Source: Alloalcanivorax balearicus MACL04 (GTDB lineage: Bacteria; Pseudomonadota; Gammaproteobacteria; Pseudomonadales; Alcanivoracaceae). From it: a DNA stretch of 64,000 nt. The position numbers and the translations under genes were made by a program. A model generated the notes under the pieces. It searched no databases. It saw only the letters and a program-made list of their open reading frames with translations, and was not told where the DNA came from. The stretch spans positions 1-64,000 of the forward strand of contig NZ_ARXS01000016.1 of assembly GCF_025532145.1 (NCBI RefSeq), written 5' to 3'. Positions 11,413 through 18,654 of this stretch are shown one piece after another (within the stretch, counting starts at the first letter, position 1; each line of letters begins with the position of its first letter).

Positions 11413-12030
11413 CTATTGGTAACCACAAGCCTCCAGCACCGGAGCAAACGCCTCTTCCGCGCCGGCCAGGGCGAAATTCAGTTCCAGTGGTGAGCCGTCG
11501 GAGCTGTGCATCCGCAGGACCACGTCATCCGCCTTTTCCAGGGCTTTCATGAACCGATACGCCTGATCCTGGCGCAACCCCGTGGATCTCCCCTCGAACA
11601 GGTCCGGCCAGGCGGCTTTATGGGCCTCACCACCATCGAAGCTGTAGACCACCTCGATATCGCCACTGTCGGTCACCGCGAAGGCACTCGGCCCTTTTCC
11701 CATACCTGATGCGTGGGTCACCACGAAAGCCAGTTTCCCGTCCGTGCACTCGGCCTCGAACCGGGTGTGATCATGCTCGCGCATGAGCAGGGATTTATTA
11801 GCGGCGCTCTTCAGGGAGTCGATGTTGCTGTATGCCGCCCCGCTATCGCCGTAGGCCCACCAGCCCATCATTTCCTTGAACCCGTTTTCACTGGCCAGCA
11901 TGCCATAGGTGCCGCCGTAATCGATCTCCGGGTAATCCGGATCCGCCCATTCGGGAGCGGCCTTGGCACCAAGCGGGGCAAGCGAGATCAGGCAGGCAAG
12001 CGGAAGCAGGAAGGTCCGTTTCGATAACAT
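11413..12030 (-). CDS. Exported hypothetical protein, VasI-like resemblance
   Basis: 205 residues with a clear Sec signal peptide (MLSKRTFLLPLACLISLAPLGAKA, cleavage after AKA). The mature part has a strand-rich middle (ECTDGKLAFVVTH ... IEVVYSFDGG) and a C-terminal stretch LELNFALAGAEEAFAPVLEACGYQ. This order, a substituted Trp pair, an acidic strand giving YxFDGG, and a terminal helix ending in CGY/CGW, resembles periplasmic VasI-type and related small proteins seen near secretion systems. No secretion genes are nearby, so the function is not assigned. Convergent with the antitoxin gene, only 22 bp apart. Confidence 0.7.
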   Translation of the reverse strand: MLSKRTFLLPLACLISLAPLGAKAAPEWADPDYPEIDYGGTYGMLASENGFKEMMGWWAYGDSGAAYSNIDSLKSAANKSLLMREHDHTRFEAECTDGKLAFVVTHASGMGKGPSAFAVTDSGDIEVVYSFDGGEAHKAAWPDLFEGRSTGLRQDQAYRFMKALEKADDVVLRMHSSDGSPLELNFALAGAEEAFAPVLEACGYQ

Positions 12031-12141
12031 CAGCGCTCCATCGATACAGTCGGCAAGGCGCGCATCCTAACATCGCGCCACCGGATTAGGGACCGCCGGC
12101 ACCGCATCGACGGCCGACGCCCCCGTCCCGAGCAGAATCCG

Positions 12142-13173
12142 CTACAGTTCGCTCAGCCCTTCCAACAGTGCCTTGTGAAACTTCTCCGGCGCCTGAATCT
12201 GCGGAGAATGGCCCAGATCCGGGAACTCCACCAAAGTGGCATCGGGAATCCGCTCGGCGGCCTGCTCACCCAGCACCTCATAGCGGCCCAGTTCCTTTTT
12301 AACCTCTTCGCTGGCCAACGCCTTGCCGATCGCCGTGTTGTCCTGCTCGCCGATCAGCAGCAGAGTCGGTACCCGCAACTGATTGAACTCATAAACCACC
12401 GGTTGCGTGAACACCATGTCGGAGGTCAGCGCCTGATTCCACGCCACCCGCTCACGGTCCTTGCCGCGATACATCCCGGCCTGCATCTCCACCCAACGGT
12501 CATAACGCGGCTCCCAGTGGCCGGCGTAATAAGTGGATTGCTGATACGCCCGGATGCCCTCCGCGCTCTTCTTCAATTCCGACTGGTAGGCCTGGTCGAT
12601 GCCCTGATACGGCACGCCTTTCGCTTTCCAATCCTCCAACCCGATAGGATTGGCCAGCACCAACTGCTCCACCCCATCCGGGTACATCAGCGCATAACGG
12701 GTGGCCAGCATGCCGCCCATGGAATGCCCCATCACCGTGACCTTGTCGATATCAAGCGTCTCGAGCAAAGCATGGGTATTGGCCGCCAACTGATGAAAGC
12801 TGAAATGATAATTCTCGGGCTTGGTGGATTTGCAAAAGCCGATCTGATCCGGCGCCACCACCCGGTACCCGGCCTCGGAGAGCGCTTCAATGGTGCCCTC
12901 CCACGTGCCCGCGCAGAAATTCTTGCCGTGCATCAACACCACCGTGCGCCCGTTCGGCGTCTCCGGCGCGACATCCAGATAAGCCATCCGCACCGGCTCA
13001 CCTTGAGAAGTAAATTCAAATCGATTTACCGGATAAGCGTAGTCGAAACCGGACAGCTCACCGTCATAAACGGCTTTTCCCGCCTCTCCTTCCGACGCCC
13101 AGGCGCCGGCAGTGGACAAAATCGAAGCGCACATAGCGAATCCCGTGGCTACGAATCGGGCCCCCATGGACAT
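12142..13173 (-). CDS. Exported alpha/beta hydrolase
   Basis: Predicted periplasmic serine hydrolase of the alpha/beta fold. A signal peptide (ending around AGAWA) is followed by the oxyanion-hole region VLMHGKNFCAGTWE, the nucleophile elbow GHSMGG (Ser near residue 145), a late acidic loop after LLLIGEQDNTAIG, and the catalytic His in FPDLGHSPQIQAPEKFH. Substrate unknown; such enzymes include esterases, lipases and haloperoxidase-like proteins. The ATG at 13173 has an AGGAG site 7-8 nt upstream; the frame extends 14 codons further but lacks a ribosome site. 343 residues. Monocistronic, divergent from the GFA-family gene. Confidence 0.88.
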   Translation of the reverse strand: MSMGARFVATGFAMCASILSTAGAWASEGEAGKAVYDGELSGFDYAYPVNRFEFTSQGEPVRMAYLDVAPETPNGRTVVLMHGKNFCAGTWEGTIEALSEAGYRVVAPDQIGFCKSTKPENYHFSFHQLAANTHALLETLDIDKVTVMGHSMGGMLATRYALMYPDGVEQLVLANPIGLEDWKAKGVPYQGIDQAYQSELKKSAEGIRAYQQSTYYAGHWEPRYDRWVEMQAGMYRGKDRERVAWNQALTSDMVFTQPVVYEFNQLRVPTLLLIGEQDNTAIGKALASEEVKKELGRYEVLGEQAAERIPDATLVEFPDLGHSPQIQAPEKFHKALLEGLSEL

Positions 13174-13383
13174 GACACTCTCCTCCCAGATGAAAAATGT
13201 ATAGAAGGTAAACACGGCATTTCCTTCCTCATCACGTTGGAGGCTCCTTCACCCGGGGAGTTCCGTGCTCTCCCATTGCCTGTCCAGATTGATCGACTTA
13301 CCCTCGTGCCATAGCCATCGGCATTACCCCCTGCCGTGCTGACACCATCGTCAGTGACGGCCCGGACCTCGGGAGGGAAAGTC

Positions 13384-13863
13384 ATGTTGCTTCACGGTTC
13401 CTGCCACTGCGGCGCGGTACATTTCAGCGTCGAGTCACCACACCCCTATCCCTATCAACGCTGCTATTGCTCCATCTGCCGCAAAACCGCCGGCGGTGGC
13501 GGCTACGCCATCAACCTCAGCGGCCGCGCCGAAACGCTTTCCGTGGAAGGCGTCGAGCATAAGAGCATCTACCATGCCGTCATCGATGGTGAACCCAGTC
13601 CTGGCGAACGGCACTTCTGCCACCACTGCGCCAGCGCCCTGTGGGTATTCGATCCGCGCTGGCCGGAACTGGTCCACCCGTTCGCCTCGGCCATCGACAC
13701 CGACCTGCCAATCCCGCCCGAACGGGTGCATCTGCTGCTGGACAGCAAAGCCAACTGGGTGGAAGTGGAAGCCGGAAAGAACGACAAATGCTTTGACGGC
13801 TATCCGGAGGAGAGTATTGCCGAGTGGCATCGGAGATTGGGGTTGGAGGATAAGGAGGGCTAG
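13384..13863 (+). CDS. GFA family (Mss4-like, zinc-binding) protein
   Basis: 159-residue member of the glutathione-dependent formaldehyde-activating enzyme-like family. The zinc-binding cysteines are in place: SCHCGAVHF near the N-terminus, CYCSICRKTAGGGG and HFCHHCASALW. Most such proteins are orphan carbon-sulfur lyase-like enzymes or simple zinc proteins, so the exact activity is not inferred. The ATG at 13384 follows GGGAGGG. The last ~40 codons are duplicated as a fragment about 960 bp downstream (14696-14818), on the other side of the HIRAN gene. Confidence 0.9.
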   Translation: MLLHGSCHCGAVHFSVESPHPYPYQRCYCSICRKTAGGGGYAINLSGRAETLSVEGVEHKSIYHAVIDGEPSPGERHFCHHCASALWVFDPRWPELVHPFASAIDTDLPIPPERVHLLLDSKANWVEVEAGKNDKCFDGYPEESIAEWHRRLGLEDKEG

Positions 13864-13879
13864 CCTCGCTTGAAGTACT

Positions 13880-14038
13880 TTATGCAAAGACAAAAACAAG
13901 AAAGAAAAATACAAAGGCGACACCGCTGATCACAAACTTGAAACGGCTGAAAATCTTAAAAATCAGCTCCTTCTCTTTATCGTCCAGATTCGTGCCATCC
14001 AGATTCCTTAGGCCCTGCCCCCCCAGAGCCTCTAATCC
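13880..14038 (-). other. Open stretch lacking a start codon, possible membrane-protein remnant
   Basis: A minus-strand frame open for about 50 codons without an ATG. It ends in a charged segment (LDDKEKELIFKIFSRFKF) followed by a strongly hydrophobic helix (VISGVAFVFFFLVFVFA) and a stop. It looks like the tail of a small membrane protein whose beginning has been lost. It starts immediately downstream of the HIRAN gene, next to a C-rich GCCCTGCCCCCCC run that may be repeat-derived. Confidence 0.3.
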
Positions 14039-14508
14039 AAACTATCCAGCGCAGGCATATCCAGAATGACACCAAAGCTGGGCTTGCTATTGGTCCCCCC
14101 GACAAGCCTGGCTTTGACGCCGATTTTGGAGTATTTGTCCAGGTCTAGCAGTTTGATCAGTTCCTTGAATTCCTTTGCGTTCTGGCGTCGCAGGTACCCT
14201 ACCTTAAGGTCATCTATGTAGATCGCGCAGGCATTTTTGTCATGTGGGTTGTCAGGCTCGGGCACGACCCAGGCTTGCAGGTCATCATCCCGTCCACGAC
14301 CGCTCTCAGAGGCCACTATTTCCAGATTGTCTTGGTAGTGAGACTCCCCTACTACATCAATGTCAAACTCTCCGCCCGCTCTGATCTGGGCTTCATGGTA
14401 AATTTTCTTGGTCTTTTTGCGGAACAGCATGATTATCCAGTTGGTGAAAAAGACGAGAGCTAAAATCAAGGCCATTGCTAAAATCAAGGCGATCCATTCC
14501 ATAAGCAT
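14032..14508 (-). CDS. Membrane-anchored HIRAN-domain protein
   Basis: 158 residues. An N-terminal membrane helix (LILAMALILALVFFTNWIIML) is followed by a lysine-rich cytoplasmic edge and then a HIRAN-like domain: DVVGESHYQDNLEIV, VVPEPDNPHDKNACAIYID, and KVGYLRRQNAKEF. HIRAN domains bind DNA 3' ends in helicase-like proteins; small stand-alone versions are of unknown role. The AT-richer sequence than its neighbours suggests acquisition. It lies between the intact GFA gene and the GFA 3' fragment. Confidence 0.75.
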   Translation of the reverse strand: MLMEWIALILAMALILALVFFTNWIIMLFRKKTKKIYHEAQIRAGGEFDIDVVGESHYQDNLEIVASESGRGRDDDLQAWVVPEPDNPHDKNACAIYIDDLKVGYLRRQNAKEFKELIKLLDLDKYSKIGVKARLVGGTNSKPSFGVILDMPALDSLD

Positions 14509-14603
14509 CTTCCATCCTGCAAATTGGTGGTGAAAAAATAATACTACACCACTAATTCTACAATACGATCATATGGGTCATGCGTTCAGGGGGCACGCCC
14601 CGG

Positions 14604-14678
14604 TGGCAGGTCTTGCCCGGTGCTTAGCAGTCACTCTTTCCAGTCGAGAAAGGCAAAGGGCAGGACCTGACCCCAGAG
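14604..14678. repeat. Island REP element, copy A
   Basis: Full copy of the ~80-bp RAYT-derived inverted repeat: left arm GGCAGGTCTTGCCCGG, inner ACTCTTTCCAG, right arm GGGCAGGACCTGACCCC. The arms are slightly diverged compared with the copies at 18.5-19.7 kb. Confidence 0.85.
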
Positions 14679-14695
14679 CGCGTAGACCCCGACCT

Positions 14696-14818
14696 CTACT
14701 GGACAGCAAAGCCAACTGGGTGGAGGTGGAAGCCGGAAAGGACGACAAATGCTTTGACGGCTATCCGGAGGAGAGTATTGCCGAATGGCATCGAAGGTCG
14801 AGGTTGGAGGATCAGTAA
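14696..14818 (+). pseudogene. 3' fragment of the GFA-family gene
   Basis: About 40 codons nearly identical to the end of the gene at 13384: LLDSKANWVEVEAGKDDKCF and YPEESIAEWHRR, ending in TAA after EDQ. No start codon and no zinc-binding cysteines, so it is not functional alone. The duplication brackets the HIRAN gene and REP copy A, pointing to a past rearrangement. Confidence 0.9.
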
Positions 14819-14870
14819 CACCGAAAAACGCGGAACCGACCCACCTGATGAATTTGGCGAGCCTTCCCGG

Positions 14871-15248
14871 TCACTCCACCCATATACGGTCAATTTTTAA
14901 ATATCCCCCAACCGTTCCCCTCATCTGGATCTTAACGTCTTTACCCGTGGTTTGGGCCGCCAGAGCCGTGCTGTAGAAGTAGGAAGCAAACTCCGACTTG
15001 TCCTTATAAGAAATTGCACCCGCCACGAATTTCGACACGCCACCTATACCAACGCTTGCAGGGGCTCCTGATGACATAGGGGTATCAAAGTAGAGCAGCA
15101 TTACACCACTTTCATTGATGTACAGTTGCTTGACTTTACCCAAATAGTAACAGTAAGGCGCCGCCGTGCTGGTATGACAAGTTGGCTCACCGGCGTGGAG
15201 CAGCCCTGGCAAAAGAAAGGAAAGCAGCAGTGCAACGACCTTTTTCAT
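14871..15248 (-). CDS. Small secreted protein, island family member 3
   Basis: 125 residues with signal peptide (MKKVVALLLSFLLPGLLHA). The mature protein has two early cysteines (CHTSTAAPYC) and ends in YSTALAAQTTGKDVKIQM ... GYLKIDRIWVE. This C-terminal pattern (A-x-x-x-L-x-A-x-x-x-G-x-x-V, then a strand ending in an R-x-W or R-x-x-x-I/L element) is shared with the proteins at 17330 and 27479, which also have signal peptides and similar lengths. All three sit in the Rhs island on the same strand. The family is not named here. The ATG at 15248 is preceded by GAGAGGTG. Confidence 0.75.
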   Translation of the reverse strand: MKKVVALLLSFLLPGLLHAGEPTCHTSTAAPYCYYLGKVKQLYINESGVMLLYFDTPMSSGAPASVGIGGVSKFVAGAISYKDKSEFASYFYSTALAAQTTGKDVKIQMRGTVGGYLKIDRIWVE

Positions 15249-15282
15249 ATCCACCTCTCATATTCCTTATAATGCGTTCATG

Positions 15283-15399
15283 AATACCAAGCGCATGGGC
15301 CTAGCTCTCCTTGGCTCCTTCACTCAATCCTTCGTCTATACAAAAAATCGACATCCCCTACTCGAAAGGCAGATGGCAAGACCTGCCCCCAAGCCCCCG
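15283..15399 (-). mobile_element. Degenerate RAYT left-end relic
   Basis: Reading from high to low coordinates, a REP arm (complement of GGCAAGACCTGCCCCC) and CTTTCGAG lead into sequence that aligns with the leader and first codons of the RAYT gene, including TATAGACGAAGG and AAGGAGAGCTAGGCCC. It is the most diverged of the three solo left ends; the others are at 17866 and 19096. Confidence 0.65.
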
Positions 15400-15402
15400 T
15401 TT

Positions 15403-15876
15403 TTACTCCAGCAGTTGCAACACAATGTCAACAGCATTAAATCCTATCACCACAGCCTCCCCATCAAACTCACTCAGAATTTTATCAAACGGAGGCACCT
15501 CGTAATACCAACCATCATCACCAATAGAGACGAACCGATCGAAAACAGCCCCTCCATCTAAAAAAACCTCTTTCTGATTCAAGAAATCAAATACACCATC
15601 ATTTTTTCGAGAAACACAAACCAATCTGTGAGTTGGATCTCGATCAGGATACAAAACCCTAGAGCTCCCCCCATTGCAATCAGCACCCTCACCATATGGC
15701 TCTAAGACAACCCCTTTATCATATAGAGAACCTTCAACTATCAACTCCCAGTTAGCCTGAAGCCAGTCCTCAAGAAAGGACCCCGTTCGATCACTCTCGA
15801 TAATAGAAGACAAAGAGCCCCAACAGGAATTTATTAGCGTAGTGAAGCGCGATAAAGCCACTTTCAGTGAACTCAT
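15403..15876 (-). CDS. Putative immunity protein of orphan Rhs cassette 5
   Basis: 157-residue acidic cytosolic protein with no signal peptide. I do not recognise a named family. The assignment rests on context: its ATG overlaps the stop of the preceding orphan Rhs toxin tip by 4 bp (ATGA, 15873-15876), the arrangement also seen for the main Rhs gene and its partner. Features include WLQANWELIVEG, a Gly/Ser-rich loop and WYYEVPPFDKILSEFDGEAVVIGF. It is expected to bind and neutralise the tip encoded at 15873-16371. AT-rich relative to the chromosome. Confidence 0.65.
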   Translation of the reverse strand: MSSLKVALSRFTTLINSCWGSLSSIIESDRTGSFLEDWLQANWELIVEGSLYDKGVVLEPYGEGADCNGGSSRVLYPDRDPTHRLVCVSRKNDGVFDFLNQKEVFLDGGAVFDRFVSIGDDGWYYEVPPFDKILSEFDGEAVVIGFNAVDIVLQLLE

Positions 15877-16371
15877 CTCGTTAGATTCCTTAGCAAATTC
15901 AGCTCTTCGGTTGTAGGGCTCCTTTTGAAACCTTTCGATCCAGGCAAGGAGTTCTTAAATCTTACTTTTTGCATCGTTCCGGGTGGAGCTTTTGGATGAG
16001 TATTCGGAAAAAACTCTTTCACGCGATTTGGAGATATATCGATAACGCTACCATCCCTTCTGGTAATTCGAACAGCGTTTTGCCCCTGGCGCGTTGTGCG
16101 AACTATGAATGTATCACCTCTCCCCAGGCCTCTTTTGGTAGAAAAACCAAGAACTCTAGATATTCCACCGACTACCCAGGCGGCCCCTCCCTCTATAGCC
16201 GCCAACGGCGCAAGAGATATCCCTGCCAGCAGGGCATCAGAGCTATTTAGCTCGGTATCATAACTCCAACTATCAAACCCGGTAGGGTCGGCTTCATGGG
16301 CCATCTCGTTAAAGATGTACCCCATGGCTCCGGTGGCCGCACCAACCAGGAACTTGCCACCAGTGACTTCC
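15873..16371 (-). pseudogene. Orphan Rhs C-terminal toxin cassette 5 with core remnant
   Basis: An open frame without its own start begins with the end of the Rhs pretoxin region (EVTGGKFLVGAATGAMGYIF), nearly identical to the main Rhs protein at residues ~2258-2277. It then diverges into a different ~140-residue tip: an Ala/Gly-rich hydrophobic segment (LLAGISLAPLAAIEGGAAWV), then DTFIVRTTRQGQNAVRITRR and KVRFKNSLPGSKGFKRSPTT near the end. The latter tail looks like a recurrent polymorphic-toxin module, but I cannot name its activity. An internal ATG at 16325 exists without a ribosome site. A RAYT 3' end abuts it exactly upstream of the shared segment. Confidence 0.8.
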
Positions 16372-17227
16372 GGCTCTGGGGGTCAGGTCTTGCCATTTGC
16401 CTTTCCAATGATTCGACTGATCCGGGAATAGTGCATCCGAAAAATTGACCGATCTCCTTCATGCTATACCCTCCGCTTGCATACGCTCTGACTATAGCTT
16501 CATCTCGAGAACCTGCCGCCTCGGCATATAACATCAAGGAACGTGCTGTAGGGCGGCGCTGCGCGGCAGGCACCTCACTCAGTTCATCTGGCCTTTCGAT
16601 ATGGCTCTGCATCTCATTCACGAACGACTCGCTACCAAGATAGACCTGATTCTTCAGCTCTCCCCAAGGTGAGGGCTGCCCCCTACCTTCAGACACAAAG
16701 CGCTCATATCGTCGTACTGCTGCTCGCCAAGTTCCACCAAATACCGCCAAAACAGCATCTGTATGGAGCGTCTTCAGCTCAGACTTATAGCCCAGAGTTG
16801 CCCGATAGCTACTCCATGGCCAGTCCAACGCATCTCGAACCAGACCCGCTCGAACCGGGTTGAGCACGATGTAACGTGCCAGTTCCAGAAGATACTCCTC
16901 CCTATCCACCAGGATCGCCTTATAACGCCCCTGGAACACATGCCCCACCCGGCGATGATGGCGGTTAAAAACCTGCGTATAAACACCGTTAAGATGGCGC
17001 ATTCCCTTCGAGAGATTGCCGTCCGGGGTTTCAACCAGAAGGTGATAGTGATTCCCCATCAAGCAATAGGCGTGACACACCCAGTTAAAGATCTCGTCCA
17101 CATCATCAAGAACAGCAAGAAAAGCGTGCCGATCTTCGTCCGTTTCATAAATCAGATCGCGCCGGTTTCCACGCGACGTCACATGATATAAAGCGCCTGC
17201 AAATTCCAAGCGCAGCGGTCTGGCCAT
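16247..17227 (-). CDS. REP-associated tyrosine transposase (RAYT), frameshifted at the C-terminus
   Basis: Y1/HUH single-strand transposase of the TnpA-REP family. MARPLRLEFAGALYHVTSRG opens the domain, the HUH motif is in GNHYHLLVETP, GHVFQGRYKAILVD follows, and the catalytic Tyr lies around EEYLLELARYIVLNPVRAG. A C-terminal helix-turn-helix (YSMKEIGQFFG) comes next. In the frame one base over, the gene would continue HYSRISRIIGKANGKT and stop at 16383 inside the REP arm, the normal RAYT ending. A one-base loss near 16434 instead sends the frame through the REP arm and into the Rhs fragment until 16247. The ATG at 17227 follows GGAGGAG. Probably impaired or inactive. Confidence 0.85.
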   Translation of the reverse strand: MARPLRLEFAGALYHVTSRGNRRDLIYETDEDRHAFLAVLDDVDEIFNWVCHAYCLMGNHYHLLVETPDGNLSKGMRHLNGVYTQVFNRHHRRVGHVFQGRYKAILVDREEYLLELARYIVLNPVRAGLVRDALDWPWSSYRATLGYKSELKTLHTDAVLAVFGGTWRAAVRRYERFVSEGRGQPSPWGELKNQVYLGSESFVNEMQSHIERPDELSEVPAAQRRPTARSLMLYAEAAGSRDEAIVRAYASGGYSMKEIGQFFGCTIPGSVESLERQMARPDPQSRKSLVASSWLVRPPEPWGTSLTRWPMKPTLPGLIVGVMIPS

Positions 17228-17300
17228 CCTTGGCTCCTCCACTCATTGCTTTATCTATACGAAAACTCCAGCAGCATCCCTTCGAAAGGACCTGCCCCCC
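16378..17300 (-). mobile_element. RAYT element with REP-type ends
   Basis: The transposase gene plus its end sequences. The right end (16378-16407) holds the arm read as GGAAAGGCAAATGGCAAGAC then CTGACCCCC. The left end (about 17281-17300) has lost ~11 bp relative to the solo left ends at 17866 and 19096 (CACAAGGCAAG is missing after TTCGAAAGG). The element is inserted directly next to the Rhs core segment of orphan cassette 5. Confidence 0.7.
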
Positions 17301-17329
17301 AAAGCCGACCCAGAGCCGAGCCCTGCCCC

Positions 17330-17671
17330 TTAATTTGACAGACGGAATCTAGATCCAGTAGCAAAAACGTCCTTACACTGCCCATCATACTCGAAGTCAA
17401 CCACATTATTTGTGCTTTTAGCCGTCAAGGCAATGGATATCATTGCCTTGCAAAAATCATCGCTTATCTCACATGCCACAGCGTTATAGTTTTTCGGATC
17501 ACATACAGGCCGATTTGCAATTTCCTTGCTGGATGCATCGATCCAAACAATACCAAGACCCTTAGTGACATCGACCTGTGACACTTTAAAACTTTCATTG
17601 CTGAGAGAAAGCGCTTGACCGGAAATCAAAGCCCCCCCAAAAAATACGAAAATCCATTTTCTGTTAATCAT
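17330..17671 (-). CDS. Small secreted protein, island family member 2
   Basis: 113 residues with signal peptide (MINRKWIFVFFGGALISGQALS). The mature protein has four cysteines (VCDP, VACE, FCKA, QCKD) and the family element AMISIALTAKSTNNVVDFEYDG followed by FRLSN. It aligns in layout with the proteins at 14871 and 27479; the latter sits directly upstream of the Rhs gene, so this copy may be the leader gene of a lost Rhs unit. The ATG at 17671 has GGAG 6 nt upstream. The ribosome site and first five codons are duplicated at 18966-19011. Confidence 0.75.
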   Translation of the reverse strand: MINRKWIFVFFGGALISGQALSLSNESFKVSQVDVTKGLGIVWIDASSKEIANRPVCDPKNYNAVACEISDDFCKAMISIALTAKSTNNVVDFEYDGQCKDVFATGSRFRLSN

Positions 17672-17703
17672 CAATAGCTCCTAAGTTAAATATTGATTTA
17701 CCC

Positions 17704-17782
17704 CCCTCAGGTCTTGCCCGGTGCCTCCCCGCCACTCTTTCCAGTCAAGAAAGGCAAATGGCAAGACCTGACCCCCAGAGCC
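17704..17782. repeat. Island REP element, copy D
   Basis: Full copy: left arm TCAGGTCTTGCCCGGTGCC, inner CACTCTTTCCAGTCAAGAAA, right arm GGCAAATGGCAAGACCTGAC followed by CCCC. It lies just upstream of small secreted gene 2. The adjacent 17783-17865 stretch holds nothing I recognise. Confidence 0.9.
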
Positions 17783-17865
17783 CGCTCCTTTGGATTTCGA
17801 GAATACAAACAATCATCAGATCTATAGCCGGCCTCTGCCCACAGGATTCAGAGTGGGTAAGAAGC

Positions 17866-17972
17866 TCCCGGCGCAGCGGTCTAGCCATCCGTGGCTCCTC
17901 CAGTCATTGCTTTATCTATACGAAAATTCCAGCCTCACCCCTTCGAAAGGCACAAGGCAAGACCTGCCCCCC
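17866..17972 (-). mobile_element. Solo RAYT left end
   Basis: Reading on the minus strand: REP arm, CTTTCGAAGG, the RAYT leader with TATAGATAAAGCAATGAC, the ribosome site GGAGGAGCCACGG, then ATG and about five RAYT codons (MARPLR-like, with a Gly-Ala-level change) before the sequence diverges. It is a truncated copy holding only the left end and start of the gene. Confidence 0.8.
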
Positions 17973-18041
17973 ACCCCAGGTGCCTCGCTGCCACTCTTTC
18001 CAGCCAAGAAAGGCAAAGGGCAAGACCTGCCCCCCAGAGCT
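17973..18041. repeat. Island REP element, copy F (left arm shortened)
   Basis: Left arm reduced to CCCCAGGTGCC; inner CACTCTTTCCAGCCAAGAAA and right arm GGCAAAGGGCAAGACCTGCC are intact. It directly follows the solo RAYT left end and precedes immunity gene 4. Confidence 0.85.
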
Positions 18042-18051
18042 CACTGAGCTT

Positions 18052-18363
18052 TTAGTCCTCTATCTTTTCCAGTACAGCAATTACCTCTCCCCAACCAACT
18101 TCGATATCAACCCCACCAACAAAATCAATTGCAAGACCAGGAAATACCTGCCATTCCTCCTCTGGCATGCATATAATAGAAATTTCCGCCCCACCAGATT
18201 CCCCGATATGCAGAACTTTATCTATGGCATCAACCTGAGCAGGATGATAAATACCATTGAAATAAGCCCTAAACCTATGACCAACATCAATAGAAAATGT
18301 CTTAGGAAGACGTTCATCTGAAAGAACATTTAAACTAACCCTCAGCCTGTATACCAGATCCAT
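18052..18363 (-). CDS. Putative immunity protein of orphan Rhs cassette 4
   Basis: 103-residue protein, complete, with a good ribosome site (GAGGTAG) that overlaps the end of the preceding toxin tail. Its order of strands (VYRLRVSLNVL, HRFRAYFNG, VDAIDKVLHIGESGGAEISI, LAIDFVGGVDIEVGWGEVIAVLEKI) resembles the small EF-Tu beta-barrel-like proteins often found as immunity partners in polymorphic toxin loci. That resemblance is from memory, not a search. Neighbouring toxin tail 4 is truncated, so this immunity may persist as protection against a toxin carried by relatives. Confidence 0.65.
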   Translation of the reverse strand: MDLVYRLRVSLNVLSDERLPKTFSIDVGHRFRAYFNGIYHPAQVDAIDKVLHIGESGGAEISIICMPEEEWQVFPGLAIDFVGGVDIEVGWGEVIAVLEKIED

Positions 18364-18368
18364 AAATA

Positions 18369-18569
18369 CTACCTCGCATCATACCGTTCCCTTACCCTAA
18401 CTCCGCCATATCTTATTATATCCGAGTTAACCACAGGAAGAACCTCATTCCTAAAGTGAATAAAGCCATGCCCTGCATCAGAGACAGGATACCCCAAACC
18501 GATCGTCTCTTTTCCTATTTGCATTTGTATTATCGACCTATTAATTGATTTGTTAATATTTGTATGGGT
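18369..18569 (-). pseudogene. Orphan Rhs toxin tail 4
   Basis: 66 codons open from the edge of REP copy G to a TAG five bases before immunity gene 4. The frame has no usable start. Residues include IGKETIGLGYPVSDAGHGF and NSDIIRYGGVRVRERYDAR. The size, position and AT-rich composition match the end of an Rhs tip cut at the REP insertion. Activity is not assigned. Confidence 0.65.
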
Positions 18570-18653
18570 GGGGGTCAGGTCTTGCCCGGTGCCCCGCAGT
18601 CACTCTTTCCAACCCAAAAAGCAAATGGCAAGACCTGACCCCCAGCCCCCCTC
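18566..18653. repeat. Island REP element, copy G
   Basis: Full copy with perfect 16-bp outer arms GGGGTCAGGTCTTGCC and GGCAAGACCTGACCCC around an inner ACTCTTTCCAACCCAAAAA. It separates toxin tail 4 from the immunity 3 fragment. Confidence 0.92.
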
Positions 18654-18654
18654 T

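Noticed and set aside
17758-18321. 187-codon plus-strand open frame within the island
   Set aside because: It runs through REP elements D-F, a RAYT left end and the antisense of immunity gene 4; the Pro/Ser-rich product is repeat read-through.
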